Below are positions 11,861 through 23,909 of a DNA stretch of 64,000 nucleotides, piece by piece (within the stretch, counting starts at the first letter, position 1; every line of letters starts with the position of its first letter). The translations under genes were made by a program, and so were the position numbers. The notes under the pieces are model-generated. The model worked only from the letters and a program-made list of their open reading frames with translations. It did no database searches and was not told where the DNA came from. The stretch spans positions 47,676,111 to 47,740,110 of the forward strand of contig CM023537.1 in assembly GCA_013350335.1 (NCBI GenBank), in the 5' to 3' direction. This stretch comes from Chimonanthus salicifolius. Taxonomy: Eukaryota > Streptophyta > Magnoliopsida > Laurales > Calycanthaceae.

Positions 11861-14800
11861 TGTAACACCCCGGATTTTCATTTCATGATTATATATTGGA
11901 ATGGTCTATTTAATTGTGAATTAATGGTATTTGATAGTTAAATAATTGAATTGGATCTTAGATGGGTAAGGAGTTGGGTCAATTACCCAATTAAGATCCA
12001 ATGGATCATGGATAGGATTTGATTTGGAAATAATTGGGTAAATGTAATTAAATGGTTCAATTACCCAATTGGGACCCAATGAGTCATAGATGAACTGATT
12101 TGAAGGTAAATAGGTAAGATTAATATAATTGGGTCAACTATTCAATTAAGGCCCAATGCATTGAGTCCATCTCATCTAATGAGGTGGCATGTAAGTGATA
12201 TGGCAAGGATGGGAACCACGTGCCATGTGGTGACCATGTCACCACATGCATGGTTGGCTGGGTCATGGTTGACTTGGTCAACCATGAGTGAGCTCAATTG
12301 AGTTCAAATTAAATTGAGTACAAGTGTTGAGAATTAAAGTTGCTTGAGTTAAGTGAGTCCAAATGAATGAGTTCAATTGAGTGAATAAGGTTTGAGTTGG
12401 AGATAAGTTAAGATGGAAGTTGAGGAGACTTCTTAATGAGTTAGGTGGGAGATGGAGGGTTTCCATCTCAATGGATGGAACTCAAGGTACACACGTTGGA
12501 AGTCAAAGGAATGCCTTGGTTTTAGCCAAGGGTCTCCTTGGTTAAACCAAGGGACACATGGGGTAGACAAATCATAAAGGGAGGAGATGAAAGGACTTGG
12601 GTTGTTTCATAAAAGACACCAACCAAGGGGCACTTCACACCCCTTGGCTGACCACTCTCTCTAGAGCAAGAAGATTTCTATCCTTTTCTTCTCTCTCTCT
12701 CACTCCCATTTACATTTCGACACTTAGAAAAATTATGAAGAGCAAAGGAAGGAAGAGGAAGGTCTAAAGAAGGAAGAAAACAAGCCAAAAGAAAAAGGAG
12801 TCGGGGAAAAGGTATGTTTTAAGTATGAGAATAATATAGAATTAAGATTAAGAGTAATCCATAGTTTTGACCATGTTGTGGCCGAATGTATAGATTCCAT
12901 AATGAATGCAATGGAATGGCCAAAATGTATTAAGGCCATAGGATGGAAATCCATTTAAGGATTAGTTTCAATTTGAAATGAAAGAAATGTGACATTCGAA
13001 TCTATGTGTCAACACAAAGATTGTATAGTTATGAAAAGATTCTAGCTTTGGCTAGACAACAGAGTAAACTCACTAAGAGTGATATGAATGGTTTTATTTG
13101 TGTTTAAAAATAATAAGGAATGGATTCCATGAGGAAGGTTAGGCGAAATATACAAACAAAGAAGACTGACAAACAGTCAGTCGACTGAATCAGGGATTCA
13201 GTCGACTAAACTGGTAGAGGCTGGATCAGAAATAAGTTTCTGGGAGTTTCAGCCGACTGAATCTTATGATTCAGTCGACTGAACATGAACAGGAGTAAAA
13301 TATATAAGGTTTATTGGTGTTTCAGCCGACTGAATCTGGGATTCAGTCAACTGAACACAAACGTAACAAATAAGAAAAAGGATCTGGCGTCTTTCAGCCG
13401 ACTGAATCTAGTCGACTGAATGATTACTTATCAAACACGAAAATTATTGGTTGAGGATTCAGCCGACTGAATCTATACTGGCCGAATACACAGTCAATCT
13501 GATCCAAAGTCAGCCGACTGAATATGTGATTCAGTCAACTGGAAGAAGATTGACCAAGAATACAAAGGGTTTGACTCAGTGTCAGGCGACTGAATCTGTG
13601 ATTCAGTCGACTAAAAAGTAGTGAGTCAAGGAATACACAGTACTGAGTTGGGTTTCAGCCGACTGAATGTGTATTTCAGTCGACTGAAAGTTTGCGGTAA
13701 GGCAGAGAACTGTAGCTGAGCGTGATTCAGTCTACTGAATCCCTGATTCAATCGACTGAAATGAAAAGTTGATTTTATATGACGTTTCCAGATACCTCAA
13801 TCTATCTGGAAGGATGTAAGTGATGATTTAAATTAAATGGATAATTAAATTGATTAATGTATACGATTGAATTCAATAAGGTAAAAATATTTCGCAAACG
13901 GGTGTACGATTGGTTTTGACGTAATCGTTGCACGTCCGTCACAAAACAGCAAGGATATTATACTGAGATTTGATAGGATTCCTACCTTATTGAAATACAT
14001 GTAGATCTTATATATATTTGTGTTACTGATTTTGTATTTCCCAACATGATGACTTATTTTGATTTATGAAATGTATATGTGTATGAACTGTTTTCGATGG
14101 TAACAAGTGATTTGAAATGAAAAAGCATGATTGCATTCATGATCTCATGCATGGCATGGGAGGAAGTATATGGGACAGCAAGACAAGTTATGAGCTGTCT
14201 GGACATGACTTGGGGCTTGAAAACTAGCTTGGAAGAAGTTATGTGAACCATTGATATGTTGGCCTTGTCCGAGATTGCTAGATAGGGGTAAAGCGTAAGT
14301 TGGGCCAAGGAGCTCCGGGGTAACCAGTCCAAACCTGAGCAGAGGGAGGAGTCCATGCTCCATCGGTAATTCCGATTAACACACGTGGGGAGGTATAACA
14401 GTGACCTGGTGGTGCCGTCACAAAATACTACGGACGTAAATGGGCAAGGGAACACTTTGATATGGTTTCATTATATCAAGGAAATTGTTGTTATAATTTG
14501 TATGGTGTTGGATATGGAGATTGGGTGAGGGATCATTGGCATATGACACCCATGACATGACACATACGTTAACATGATTTGGATATGTTTATCATACGTT
14601 GTTTTTGGTACTATGATATGTTTACAGTTTTGATATGATATACTTATTCTTTTTTTTTTTTATGTTGATCATATGTGTATATAACCCTATTTGGAATTCC
14701 TACTAGGCCTGTTGACTAACGCCCTACTTCTACCCTTTAGATGATGGAACAGGAAATGAAAAGGACATGGAACGTGAAGGAAGCTAAGCTTTGGAGCTTG

Positions 14801-15200
14801 GTTAGTTTTATGATTATTTTACTTAATTGATTTTGGAACAATTTATTAAGATAATTGGCATTTTGGGATTGTAATAACTTAGTTTATTTTGCTATGGTTT
14901 GACGATATATTTGGATATTTAAACTTCAGTAAATTTTATGTGATTGACTTCCTTGCTTAATATTGATGTCATGGTTATGGATGAAATCTTATCCATATGT
15001 ATATTCCGCAAATATTTGTAAGCGTGTGAACTATTTTAGTGGACTTGGTCCAAGTACATGTATTGGTGGCCAGTTAAGGGTCAGATTTTGAAAACTCAGA
15101 CTTAGCTCGCGTCGTGACGTTACCCGTTCTCTCTTACTCTTTATTTTAAAAAAAAAATATACTCTGATTTTCGGCTAGTGAAAAAGGGCGGGGCGTTACA
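11861..15200 (+). mobile_element. solo LTR of the Tekay/Del-like family (3340 bp), with 5-bp TSD
   Basis: Starts TGTAACACCCCGG and ends GGGGCGTTACA, bounded by AGATG on both sides (11856-11860 and 15201-15205). The same locus in copy B (62270-62274) has a single AGATG and no insert, which proves both boundaries. It is the same family as the 5' LTR at 4811-8330, in opposite orientation. No PBS or internal region is present, so it is a solo LTR left by LTR-LTR recombination. It contains a nine-unit palindromic array (13176-13765), the GGAATTCCTACT block at 14692 and one long minisatellite unit at 14346. Confidence 0.96.
13176..13765. repeat. array of paired palindromes, CAGTCGACTGAATC type
   Basis: About nine units spaced roughly 60-75 bases apart. 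Most consist of TTCAGCCGACTGAATC, a gap of 3-5 bases, then GATTCAGTCGACTGAA: two palindromic half-words that are also inverted relative to each other. The gaps between units are not conserved, unlike a normal tandem satellite. Confidence 0.92.
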
Positions 15201-15354
15201 AGATGACAAATTCGAATATGGTGGAGATGGATAAGGTGATGAGGTGTATATCATGTGTAAAATTTGAAGGGATAGGAGGAGGTGGCTTGGGTTCCAAGTT
15301 AATCTAGATCTAGGGTTTTATGGAAGATTGGCCATGATGAAATGGACCTAAATC

Positions 15355-15671
15355 CAGGGGTATAAACGTATCAGCCGGATAAAAAAAGATTCGGCCGAAT
15401 ATCGACCAGTTTCTTTTTAAAAAAAAAACAAATATCGGTTGTGGGCCCGGTCTATATCTTGGCCGATATTCGTCGGATACGGGCGAATATTGGCCGATAT
15501 TTCAAATATCAGCCGATATTTATATTTTTTTATTTTTTTTTAAACAGACCTTTTTATTTTTTTTAAATGAATTTTTTCCCAAAAAAAACCACCGAGATTT
15601 TCAAAAAAACAATTAAGGAGAGAGAACAAATCTCAGCCAAAATCTCGGTCCGGACAATTTTTCTACCCGTG
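15355..15671. mobile_element. hAT-type MITE, 317 bp, TSD CCTAAATC
   Basis: Begins CAGGGGTATAAACGTA and ends in the inverse of CACGGGTAGAAAAATT, flanked by CCTAAATC at 15347-15354 and 15672-15679. An 8-bp target duplication with CA(G/C)GGGTA ends fits hAT. The body is AT-rich with CCGATATT-type words. Copy B keeps it at 62424-62721. Confidence 0.88.
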
Positions 15672-16502
15672 CCTAAATCTAATGGACTACTAATGGATGG
15701 ATGAGATGAATGATGAAGATGATATGATAATGTATGGAGGGTTAAGATTCTATTGTAACCTAGATGATGGGTGGAATGGATGGCCTAGATCTAAGATGAT
15801 GGATGTATGCAATGGATATGGAAAGGTGGCTCTAGATTTGACCTAATTTTGATGCATGAGATGAATGGTCAGGATTTAAGATGGAGAATGGATGTTGTGG
15901 ATGACAAGGAGATGAACATGGCTTTGGGTGTGTGAATGGGTTATGGACTTGGATTTTGGACCTATAAATGAGCACATGGGCCTCCAGCAGATCTTGAACT
16001 TGAGCTTGAGGCTTCGGCCATTGTTGGACTTGAAGTGCACATTGGCCTGGCCCATTTTGATATACACATGAATTGCTTGTGGCCTGGCCCAATGATGGCT
16101 TGTGAAGCTTAGCTTGGCCCAATTTTAGTGGATCTCTAGCCCATGGACTTGTATCTTCTTTAGACTTCAGCAAGTTTTATCCAATCTTCAATTTCTTGAA
16201 ATCTAATAATTAATTCACCACTTCTTTAAAAATTATTGGACTAAGCTTGACTCTCATAAATGGATCAAGACTAACCAATTTACAATTATATGCCTAAAAT
16301 GGTGAAATAATTACCAGAATCCCGAATCATCCAATTTAAGCTCAATACTTGCAATTCTAGGTTTTAGGTTGATTTCCTTTTCTCTAATTTTTCTCTACAA
16401 AACTAAAAATAACATTAAATGCATCTAATATACATTAAAACGAATGCTAACTAATCTAGATAACATGGGTAAAAATATCATTTTTCATGTCTCAACAGAC
16501 TC

Positions 16503-17450
16503 CATTAGCAAAACCCCCAAATTCTAACCAAGGTTTAACCCTAACTTAGGTCATACAAATCCAACCCCTAACAAATTCCCAATTTTTATTCACCCTAGAA
16601 CCCCAACTCAACATTTTCTAGATTTTCATCTCTCCTCTTAAGGTCCTAGCTCAATTTAGGTTCAACCCTTGCTTAATGCAAACCCAAACAACATTTTTTT
16701 CTCCTTCTTCGTACTGCCTTTTAGATTCCAAGCCCCCATTGTTCTTTTCAACCTCCATTCCACTTAGTTCTCATGCTAAATAGCACACATTACCTTCTTT
16801 GGGAGAAAAACACTAACAAAGGGGGCTTTGGACGAGAGCTTGATCCAATCCACACACATGCAAGGTGAGGGAAAAGGGGGGGAAAGGGGTCTTGGTATGG
16901 ATGAAACAAGTTCTCATGGAAAATGAGAGAATAGATGAAGATAAACTGAGATTTCACAACAAATGGGGTTTAAATACCTAGACTTAAGTCGAGACATCAG
17001 TTGAACCAATGCCACTGTCGATCAAACTGACAATGCACAAACTGTTCCCCCTATTGCTCTCTGAAGGTCGGATCGACGACTCTTGTCGGTCGGACCAAAA
17101 GGAACCCTGAAAGTGACTCATGTAACTGACCTCTGCTGATCGGACCGACAGACCTCCAATTCTCTAGTTGGCTTCTACCCAAATCTGTTTTCTAAAGGTC
17201 CAACCGATGCTTGTCATCGGTACACTGCCGGTTGAACCGAGGGTCTGGTTCGTTCGCATTGACAACCACACAAATTTATTCTTTGTCTTATTTCATAATC
17301 TTTTTCCACTCAGGTATTCCAGCTCTAGACACTTGCGACAAGTGTCCAACAACCGGAACCCATGCAAGACCCTCAAACACTTCCCACACATGTAAACTCA
17401 GTCCATTAATTTAAAATTAAGGAAAAATAAGAGTTGAGTCACTACATCAT
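16503..17450. repeat. LTR-like stretch with a GTCGG/CCGAC word array, family unassigned
   Basis: It surrounds the minus-strand LTR insertion and is shared with copy B up to the window end (63456-64000). From 16985 to 17235 it holds words such as GTCGGATCGACGAC, GATCGGACCGACAG and CATCGGTACACTGCCGG, like the arrays in the recognised LTRs. I cannot place the element ends. Short ORFs (75 and 67 codons) near 17168-17414 show no recognisable domain. Confidence 0.45.
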
Positions 17451-18140
17451 CACCACTCCATGACAAGGACAAGGTGCTGAGTGTTTACAATCATAACATC
17501 TAATATCTTGCGAAATATATCTCCCTCCTAAATGGGTAGTGCGTTGCAACCACATCGGGGCTAATGTTTTAATGTGTTAAAACATTGTTGTATCAAGTTT
17601 TAAATAACCATGTGTGGTTGAACATTGTGATCTAGATATCATCGAATTTATGAATGAGTTGATTTTTTACATTGACCAGTTGAAAAGGCCCCAAATCCCA
17701 TTTGATACATGTGAACATTTTTGTGGCACGTGCCGTACAGATTCTTTATTTGGAGTTTTGAAGTAGGACGGATGGATTGCTTATGGGTACACTACTCTGC
17801 AAAATTTTAAGAGTAGAATCATCAACCTCTCACATAGAGGAACATAGTTTGCCAAAGCTGTTCAATTTGATAATAAAAAAAATCATCTTTAGCCATTTTT
17901 TGTAAATATTAAATTGGATATAAAAATTATTTTAGATATGGCTGACATTTAGTATACAACTAATTTTTGAAAAAAAAAAATCCTTTCACCTTATAAAGCA
18001 AATATGGTTATAAATGCATTTTGGCTCGAACTTTAAAATATTATAAGAATTTAGGTGGATTAGGTCTTATAAACATCATATAAACACTAGACAATAGCAC
18101 AAGAGACTTGTGAAAAGACAGAAGACAAGACAAAAAGGTT
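17451..18140. other. gene-free stretch
   Basis: I see no domain, element end or repeat that I can identify here. Confidence 0.4.
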
Positions 18141-18471
18141 CTAACTAGTGAGAACTGTGAATTGTGGTCAGTGGAGTGTGGACCCTTTCTTTCACTCATT
18201 TCCGTGTTATTTAGCAAAATCAACCGAAGACCTAAGTCTAAATCCATTTTTAGCATCTCTATTGTGATTAGTTGTGGAAACAACCAAGAAACAACCTCCT
18301 TTTTCTTATTTTTACACTCTTTTTGTTTGTTTGTTTTCTTCCTCCACCATCACTTCTTTCCTATACAGTGCCCTCTCCAACGCTCCATTCTTTTCCCATT
18401 ATCTCACCAAACAATCCTTCAATAGCTCTTTCAACAGTAGAAAAAAAAAACCTCTTTGATCCTTGGGAAAA

Positions 18472-18666
18472 ATGGCAAAGGAAACAAGATTCCTAGAGAC
18501 ATGGATTGAGATTGCACCAGCCATTCTAATTTCACCCCAGAAGTTATTCAATGCTCCAAAGTTGGAAACCATTGCTGAGGAGAGCAATGATGAAAGTGAA
18601 GACGACTCACAGTCACTCTCCACAAAGAGTTTTCTTCTCTTTTCCCTCTTTCTGTTTTGGTTTTGA
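18472..18666 (+). CDS. possible small plant protein, unrecognised
   Basis: From the second of two in-frame ATGs the product is 64 residues: a basic start (MAKETRF), a mixed segment with IAPAILISP and PKLETIAEE, an acidic run NDESEDDS, then a hydrophobic end FLLFSLFLFWF. The 250 bases upstream are pyrimidine-rich like a plant 5' UTR, and AATAAA occurs 50 bases after the stop (18715-18720). This is the only ORF between elements that looks like a small single-exon gene with its own leader. No catalytic or binding motif is visible and I do not recognise the family. It could also be a retained fragment whose hydrophobic end is a read-through. Confidence 0.35.
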   Translation: MAKETRFLETWIEIAPAILISPQKLFNAPKLETIAEESNDESEDDSQSLSTKSFLLFSLFLFWF

Positions 18667-18799
18667 TTGTGGGTTTCTAGAGCTGTGGCTGAAGAGGTTG
18701 GCCAGAGACTGGATTAATAAAATGGAAGATGGTAGAGATTTGAAATTTTGTATAGCATCTTTGTATCAAGTGATTGATATTTAAATGAAATACAAGTTT

Positions 18800-19603
18800 A
18801 TTATGAAGCTGAACCATTTCTTTTCTAAGCACATCCATTTTTTCTTTCTTGAATGGATTCATGTATGGTGATTTTAGTTTTTAGTTGTGTTTGAGTCGTA
18901 GACGGATCGGGGAAGATATGGAATCTATTAAACATAGAAATTGATTTCGAAGTGTAGAAGACAAGAATCTGACCCACTTCTTCTTTTTCACTTTCACATT
19001 TGCACTTGTGAGAGTTTGGCTCAAGAAGAGGCCAAACTGTTCTTAGTTCAGAACTAAGCGTTCAAAGCTGTTCCACAAGGAGCCTGAGAAAGGTGTGGCC
19101 ACAGGAAGGCTTTCAAATAATGGAATAGCCCCACATCTGTACGGCATGATATCAGTGATTTCACTAAAGTGAGGACAAATGATAGATAGGTGATTAAATG
19201 GATATGAAGCATGCAAAAACTTCAATCATATTTGAGGAGTCAAGTTATGCAATCTCGGTCTATTGAATTTAGATAAGTACAAATTATTTTTTTTTAAAAT
19301 TAAGAGATAGGATGTCTTGAATAAAATTAAAATCTTATAGACACTCTCGTCGTATAGTTCTCTTTATATCACAACCAACTATACAGTCGAAGAGTCATTT
19401 AAATGGAAATCTTAGTATCAAGTCTTTGTATAAAAAGTCATAGAAGAGTTATTTATTTTGATAGATCGGGTTTCACTCAAATGTGTTAAAGAATTAAATT
19501 CGCGGACTCTATGCAGGGGTTTCCCTAGATACTACATGAGAGTTTGAGACCTTAGCAAATTCAAGTTGTTTTGTGTTAATGTGTAAATTGCTATATTGTC
19601 TTT
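18800..19603. other. gene-free stretch
   Basis: AT-rich, no identifiable domain. The short ORFs on both strands lack any family feature. Confidence 0.4.
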
Positions 19604-19798
19604 TGTTGGAATATATTTAGATTATCCTAATTATAATATAATTAAGATTATAGTTTGGGTTTACCTCTAATTAAGAGGTGTATTTGATTTATAAGTAGTC
19701 AAGTATTTGAGTCTGATTATGATAGCCCTAGGGTCGGCTAGAGGCTATATATACATGTAATAGTTTAGATATTCAATACAATTTTCTCTTTTCTAACA
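19604..19798 (+). repeat. short LTR (195 bp), 5' end of a truncated retroelement
   Basis: Begins TGTTGGAATATA, contains TATATATAC near 19747 as a TATA-like box, ends TTCTAACA and is followed immediately by a primer binding site. Size and layout fit a short-LTR Copia or TRIM-like element. I find no matching 3' LTR in the window. Confidence 0.8.
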
Positions 19799-19810
19799 TG
19801 GTATCAGAGC
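19799..19810 (+). other. primer binding site, TGGTATCAGAGC
   Basis: Perfect match to the common plant initiator tRNA-Met PBS, directly abutting the LTR end. Confidence 0.9.
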
Positions 19811-20710
19811 AAATTCGTTCCTGAGTGGACCTTTAGTTTGTTTCTCTTCCTCTGCCGAGGAGATTTATCGGCAGAGGGAGGGAGGGAGAGCCAAACATCT
19901 CTCCATCGTCCCGTCTTCCGCTGCTCTCGCCGTCGGTATTGATGCCGACCCAGATCAGTGGTATTTGAGAGAGAAGACCACCGTTTGAGAGTTCATCTTC
20001 TCTCCCTCTGCCCAAAGAATCTCTCTGGTAGAGGGAGGGGACCTTAGACAAGCTATCAGTCTCCTTTTCCAACAGATTCAGATCTGTCAGTTTCGCCTAT
20101 TCTTAGGCGCAATTTGCATCCCCATAGTTCGAGCACCGCTCGTCTTCTCACCAGTTCTAAGATCTGGTTTGGTGGTCTGCCCCTCAAACCAGTGTCTGAT
20201 CAGGCGCGTATCTGGCCCTTCATCTGTTCAAGTGTTCTGATCCACTGATCGTCTGAGATTGCAGCAATTGCCGCGACTCCATATTGCAGATTTCTCTAAG
20301 GATTCTCTGTATTTCTCCAAGCAGGCCCATAAAAATATTGAGACCCTTGTTGTTTGGCGTGTTCAGATCTGATCCATTCTTGGATTAGCATCTGCTTATC
20401 TGACTCAGATTTTCTTCAGTTTTCCTCATGTGCTTTCTCGCTGCCTTTGTTTCCGCCTGTTCTCAGAACTGTTTGCAGACGCCTTGCAGATCTGATTGCA
20501 GGTCAGATCTGTTCTTGTTGCCCCTTCTGCTGCTAGCTGCTGCTTCTCTGAGACACCAGTTTTTCACATGTATCTCTGTTGCAGACGAACCCAGTTCTTC
20601 CGCCTCTATCACTATGTTCTCATCTCAGATCTAAGCTCTGCTTTGTTTCGATCTGCAGCAGACAAGTCGCCAGTGAAAGCATCAGCCGTGGGTGCAGAGC
20701 TGTCAAGAAA
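19811..20710 (+). mobile_element. internal leader of the short-LTR element, truncated
   Basis: Relatively GC-rich, with CTGCAGA and CAGATCTG words recurring. The ORFs of 60-92 codons over it show no gag, protease or RT motif. It stops at 20710 where an hAT-like element begins, and does not resume at 22015, so the element lost its remaining part. Confidence 0.5.
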
Positions 20711-22014
20711 CAGGTTGAGGCATAAGTCAAAAAATTTAAATAGGACGTTTTTGGTATTTAACATATTATTATAAATAATATTTAATTAAAATTTTAATTA
20801 TATATTATAAAATAAATTATTCTAGACAATAATTTTTTTAACTTAAAAAGATCAAGATGCCAATAATACAAAGCATTGAAAAATTTACCCATCCTAGTGA
20901 AATTAACATATTCATCCTAGTAAAATTAGCATATTCAAAAATTAAAATCGAAGAAGAACACTTTAAAAGATAAGTATACTGAGTGGGCTGAAGTGCAAAC
21001 AGAGAGTGAGAAATGTGTTCTCTCTACTGCTATTATCTTCTTCTTCTTTTCTATATAATTTGAATAAGAGTAATTATTTAGACATGGGATTTTTCTTTAG
21101 CACACACGGGTTTTCAAATTTTTATTTGAAATTACCATTTTGCCCTTCCACTTATGCACCGTCCGAACGTGAGTTAAGAACAGTTTTCCTTCGTTCAGAC
21201 CATCGGATCGTTCGGACCATTATTCATGCATAAATTCCATTCATCCCGACGGTCTACAGATGCCACACTAATGCGTTAAAAAAAACTATATAATTCCTAT
21301 AGTTTTGAATAATAAAATCTCTTTTAAAACTTTAAAATTATTTTTTAAGCACTGTGTATTTCCAAAATTTCTCAAATTGAATATCCGAACTAATTACGAT
21401 AACCTGATAAAAATATTTTAAGACTTCAAGGTCTTTTGACACTCCCAAATATTTAAAACACAGTATTTTACAAATAAAGGGTATCCGTCAGTTGTACAAA
21501 AAATACACTTCCGGAAGTCCAAACGTACCGTAAAATCCATTGAACTCTAAATTCAAAACTAAACAAATATATGAAATTTGTAAACTTAAATCTTTCAAAT
21601 GATTGTTTAACTGGATTTTTTTTATTTTGAAGAAGAGATGGGATTTGGGATGAGAAAAGATTACCTATTTTTGGTAAACAATCATTTGAAAGATCTAAGA
21701 TTTTAAAATTCACATATTTGCTCAGCTTTGAATTTAGAGTTCAACGGTTTTTACGGTTTGTTGTTTGGACTTCCAGAAGTGTGTTTTCGGCACAGCTGAG
21801 GGATACCCTTATTTGTAAAACACTGTGTTCTAAGCATTTGGGAGTGTCAAAAGACCTTGGAATCTTAAAGTATTTTTATTAACTTGTCGTGATTAGTCCG
21901 GATATTCAATTTCAGAAATTTTAGAAATACACAGTACACCACAACGAGAGGGGCCTTCTTCATCCGGGGGCCTAAGGCGACCGCCTTTCTTGACCAATGG
22001 TTAAGACGGCCCTG
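20711..22014. mobile_element. non-autonomous hAT-like element, rearranged
   Basis: The left end (CAGGTTGAGGCATAAGTC, then AAAAAATTTAA...AATATTTA.TTAAAATTTTAATTATAT) is homologous to the left end of the well-bounded element at 42396. The right end reads, inverted, CAGGGCCGTCTTAACC, then GGCGGTCGCCTTAGGC, matching that family's right end. The flanks (TCAAGAAA and CTCATGCT) do not form a duplication, so one border is rearranged. Most of the interior is the inverted repeat at 21351-21942. Confidence 0.6.
21351..21942. repeat. large inverted repeat, arms about 270 bp, spacer about 55 bp
   Basis: Left arm 21351-21618 and right arm about 21672-21942 are reverse complements at roughly 80-85% by eye. 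Shared blocks include AAGGTCTTTTGACACTCCCA, GGAAGTCCAAAC, TTGAACTCTAAATTCAAA and ATCTTTCAAATGATTGTTTA. The outer ends are CACTGTGTATTTC. A transcript would fold into a long imperfect hairpin. Confidence 0.9.
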
Positions 22015-22893
22015 CTCATGCTATTATTACATCTATAGAAAATGTATGGAAAGGTTTTATATATTTTTTAAAGAAAATATAATCAGTTCATAATAAATAG
22101 GTGTGGATTTGCAATTACGACTCTTGAATTGAACTATTAGCTTAATAAAAAGAAGTAAGCTTAATAACTTTTTCTTTCATAAAGGATAATTTCTCCAATA
22201 AACTATCGATAATTCAGCAAATAAGAGGTGGTGAATGGATTATGAGCAAAAACAGAAGCTTAATGCCTTAGTATTAATTTTCAAAAAATATATTGTTGTA
22301 TATGTACCCCTATTTATGAAGATATTCAATATATGAAGGAGAGGATGGGCGAAGATATATTTTGTCGTTTTGGTGAAGGGGAGGGGTAGGAGTCAATATA
22401 AGTTCATAAATAGATGGTTGATGCCTTATTTTATAATTCAAGTTATATTTATGAACTTCGCGGGTAGGGGTCAATATTTATCCCTATATTAGTTAATATG
22501 AACAGAAAACTTGTATGAGTTTGGGTTTTGGTGTTTAAAAGATCTAAGAAAAGTTGTGGGTTAAATCCTTTGAAGCCATCAAATTTAAACATAAATTCAT
22601 TTTTCTATTTTTAATCACTTTTGCATGAATTTCAATTATCACGTTGGACGAAATCCTCCAATACACCAAATCCGATCTTAAAATCTCTTTTCTTATTCTT
22701 TAATCTCGTTTTACACAAATTTCTCCATTTTTAATACTAATTACAGTAGTTACAAGCACGTTTTAATTGCACTCAAGCTCCAAACAAACTTCATGCATTG
22801 CTTTGTGCTTTTTGGCCTATAGGCCTTCACCTAGTTCTTCTAGAACTTTATTTTCTCAATAAAAACTTATTTTTTTAAGTTTCTTAATAGCTA
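22015..22893. other. gene-free stretch
   Basis: AT-rich; no domain or element border identified. Confidence 0.4.
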
Positions 22894-22901
22894 GAAAAAA
22901 T

Positions 22902-23681
22902 CAACGTTATCATAACTGAATCGTATATCGAACCGTCCCTGGAGAAGGTTGGATTAAATAAGATTCAACCAGGTTCAACTGCGGTCAAACCCGTACCATT
23001 AATATAAATATTATAAATTATATTGATAAATTAGTTAATATTTAATTAATAAGTTGAATAAAATTTTAAGTAAAAAAATTATTTTTTAGATATAAAATTA
23101 TTACATTCACTTAAATGATATCAACATATAATAATCTTTAATTAATTCTAAGATACATATATGTATTAGTTATGGATTGATCTTAATTGTAAATATTATT
23201 AGAAAGATAATATTTACATTAAAAATATATAAAAAATCACATTATTAATAACGTAAAAATAATACAAATAATCATATTATTAACACATTCATTTTAGTAA
23301 TATTATAATATTATATATCCTTTAAAATAATTGCCATAAATGACCAACATCATTATTTATATATTATTAGATTGGTAATATTGGCATCATAATAATCAAT
23401 ATCATAATTTTATAACATATTGTTACAACTCCCAAATAGTCAAATATTGTAAATATCACCAGCTAATATAGTAAAAGATTAGAAAAAAAAAATTAAAATT
23501 TTTAAATATAGCGAGCCTCAATTTATGGTTTAACTAGAAAAACCGCAGTTCAACACGGTTCACCAAGGTTTTATACAGATTGACTGCTTAGACAGTTTTT
23601 CAACTAGACCAAACCACACAGAAGTCAGGCCGAGGTCGAACTACAGTTCGACTATGGTCCGATCCGATTTTGATAACATTG
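22902..23681. mobile_element. non-autonomous hAT-like element, 780 bp
   Basis: Ends CAACGTTATCATAACTGAATCG and (inverted) CAATGTTATCAAAATCGGATCG, followed on both sides by GAACCGT/GGACC-type subterminal words. Flanking 8-mers GAAAAAAT (22894-22901) and GTAAATAT (23682-23689) agree at 6 of 8 positions, as an aged target duplication would. The interior is AT-rich without ORFs. Confidence 0.72.
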
Positions 23682-23742
23682 GTAAATATTACAATTAAAA
23701 TAAAGTAGTTGTTATTTATACTTGATAAAGAATTCTAGTTTT

Positions 23743-23909
23743 ACCCACATGGGTGTAGCTCAACTGGTTGTCTCCCGCCTCAGGAAGCGGGAGGTTGCTG
23801 GTTCGAGCCCCCATGGCCTAACCTTGGTGTGCCCTAGGGGTAGTGGGCTCACTCGTGGGGGTTTTACGCTGGGTATCCCGCGGTTTCCCACACGTAAAAT
23901 TCAAAAAAA
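23743..23909 (+). mobile_element. complete tRNA-derived SINE with 16-bp TSD
   Basis: Flanked by perfect AAAGAATTCTAGTTTT copies at 23727-23742 and 23910-23925. The tRNA-like head has box A (TAGCTCAACTGG) and box B (GGTTCGAGCCC); a body of about 75 bases (CTAACCTTGGTGTG, GTGGGCTCACTCG) and an A-tail follow. Box A and B are the internal RNA polymerase III promoter of SINEs. It is the best-preserved of five copies in the window. Confidence 0.95.

Larger units (their letters stand above)
10350..16497 (-). mobile_element. minus-strand LTR-type element, TGTTGA...TCAACA, split by a solo LTR
   Basis: The ends are TGTTGATG at 10350 and CTCAACA at 16497, perfect short inverted ends of an LTR, flanked by GGCTC (10345-10349) and GACTC (16498-16502). 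In copy B (60752-63450) the right flank is GGCTC, so the original 5-bp duplication was GGCTC. On the minus strand a TATA-like CTATAAATAG lies at 11351-11360, about 1 kb before the LTR end, as expected of U3-R-U5 order. Without the nested solo LTR it is about 2.8 kb. I see no coding domain or internal LTR boundary, so solo LTR is the simplest reading; the family resembles plant gypsy LTRs but is not proven. Confidence 0.75.
8331..16985. repeat. segmental duplication copy A (partner 58554-64000)
   Basis: Base-by-base similarity to 58554-64000 runs through this whole stretch apart from the 3.34 kb solo LTR insertion at 11861. Shared parts are the LTR 3' end, half SINE, AT-rich segment, poly(A)-tailed segment, the minus-strand LTR and its MITE. 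Differences include about 190 bases missing here at 9404 relative to 59627-59815, and about 100 bases present here (16318-16418) but absent in copy B near 63370. The match is still running at the window end, so the true length is unknown. Confidence 0.95.

Noticed and set aside
13176..13765. Regularly recurring palindromes that resemble a CRISPR-type array
   Set aside because: Spacing is irregular, units are bipartite and degenerate, and the array lies inside a plant LTR.
20711..22014. An intact hAT insertion with TSD
   Set aside because: Both ends match the family but the flanking 8-mers differ, so it is listed as rearranged.
23749..23815. A tRNA gene suggested by box A and box B
   Set aside because: It lacks a proper acceptor stem and is followed by the SINE body, A-tail and flanking TSD.
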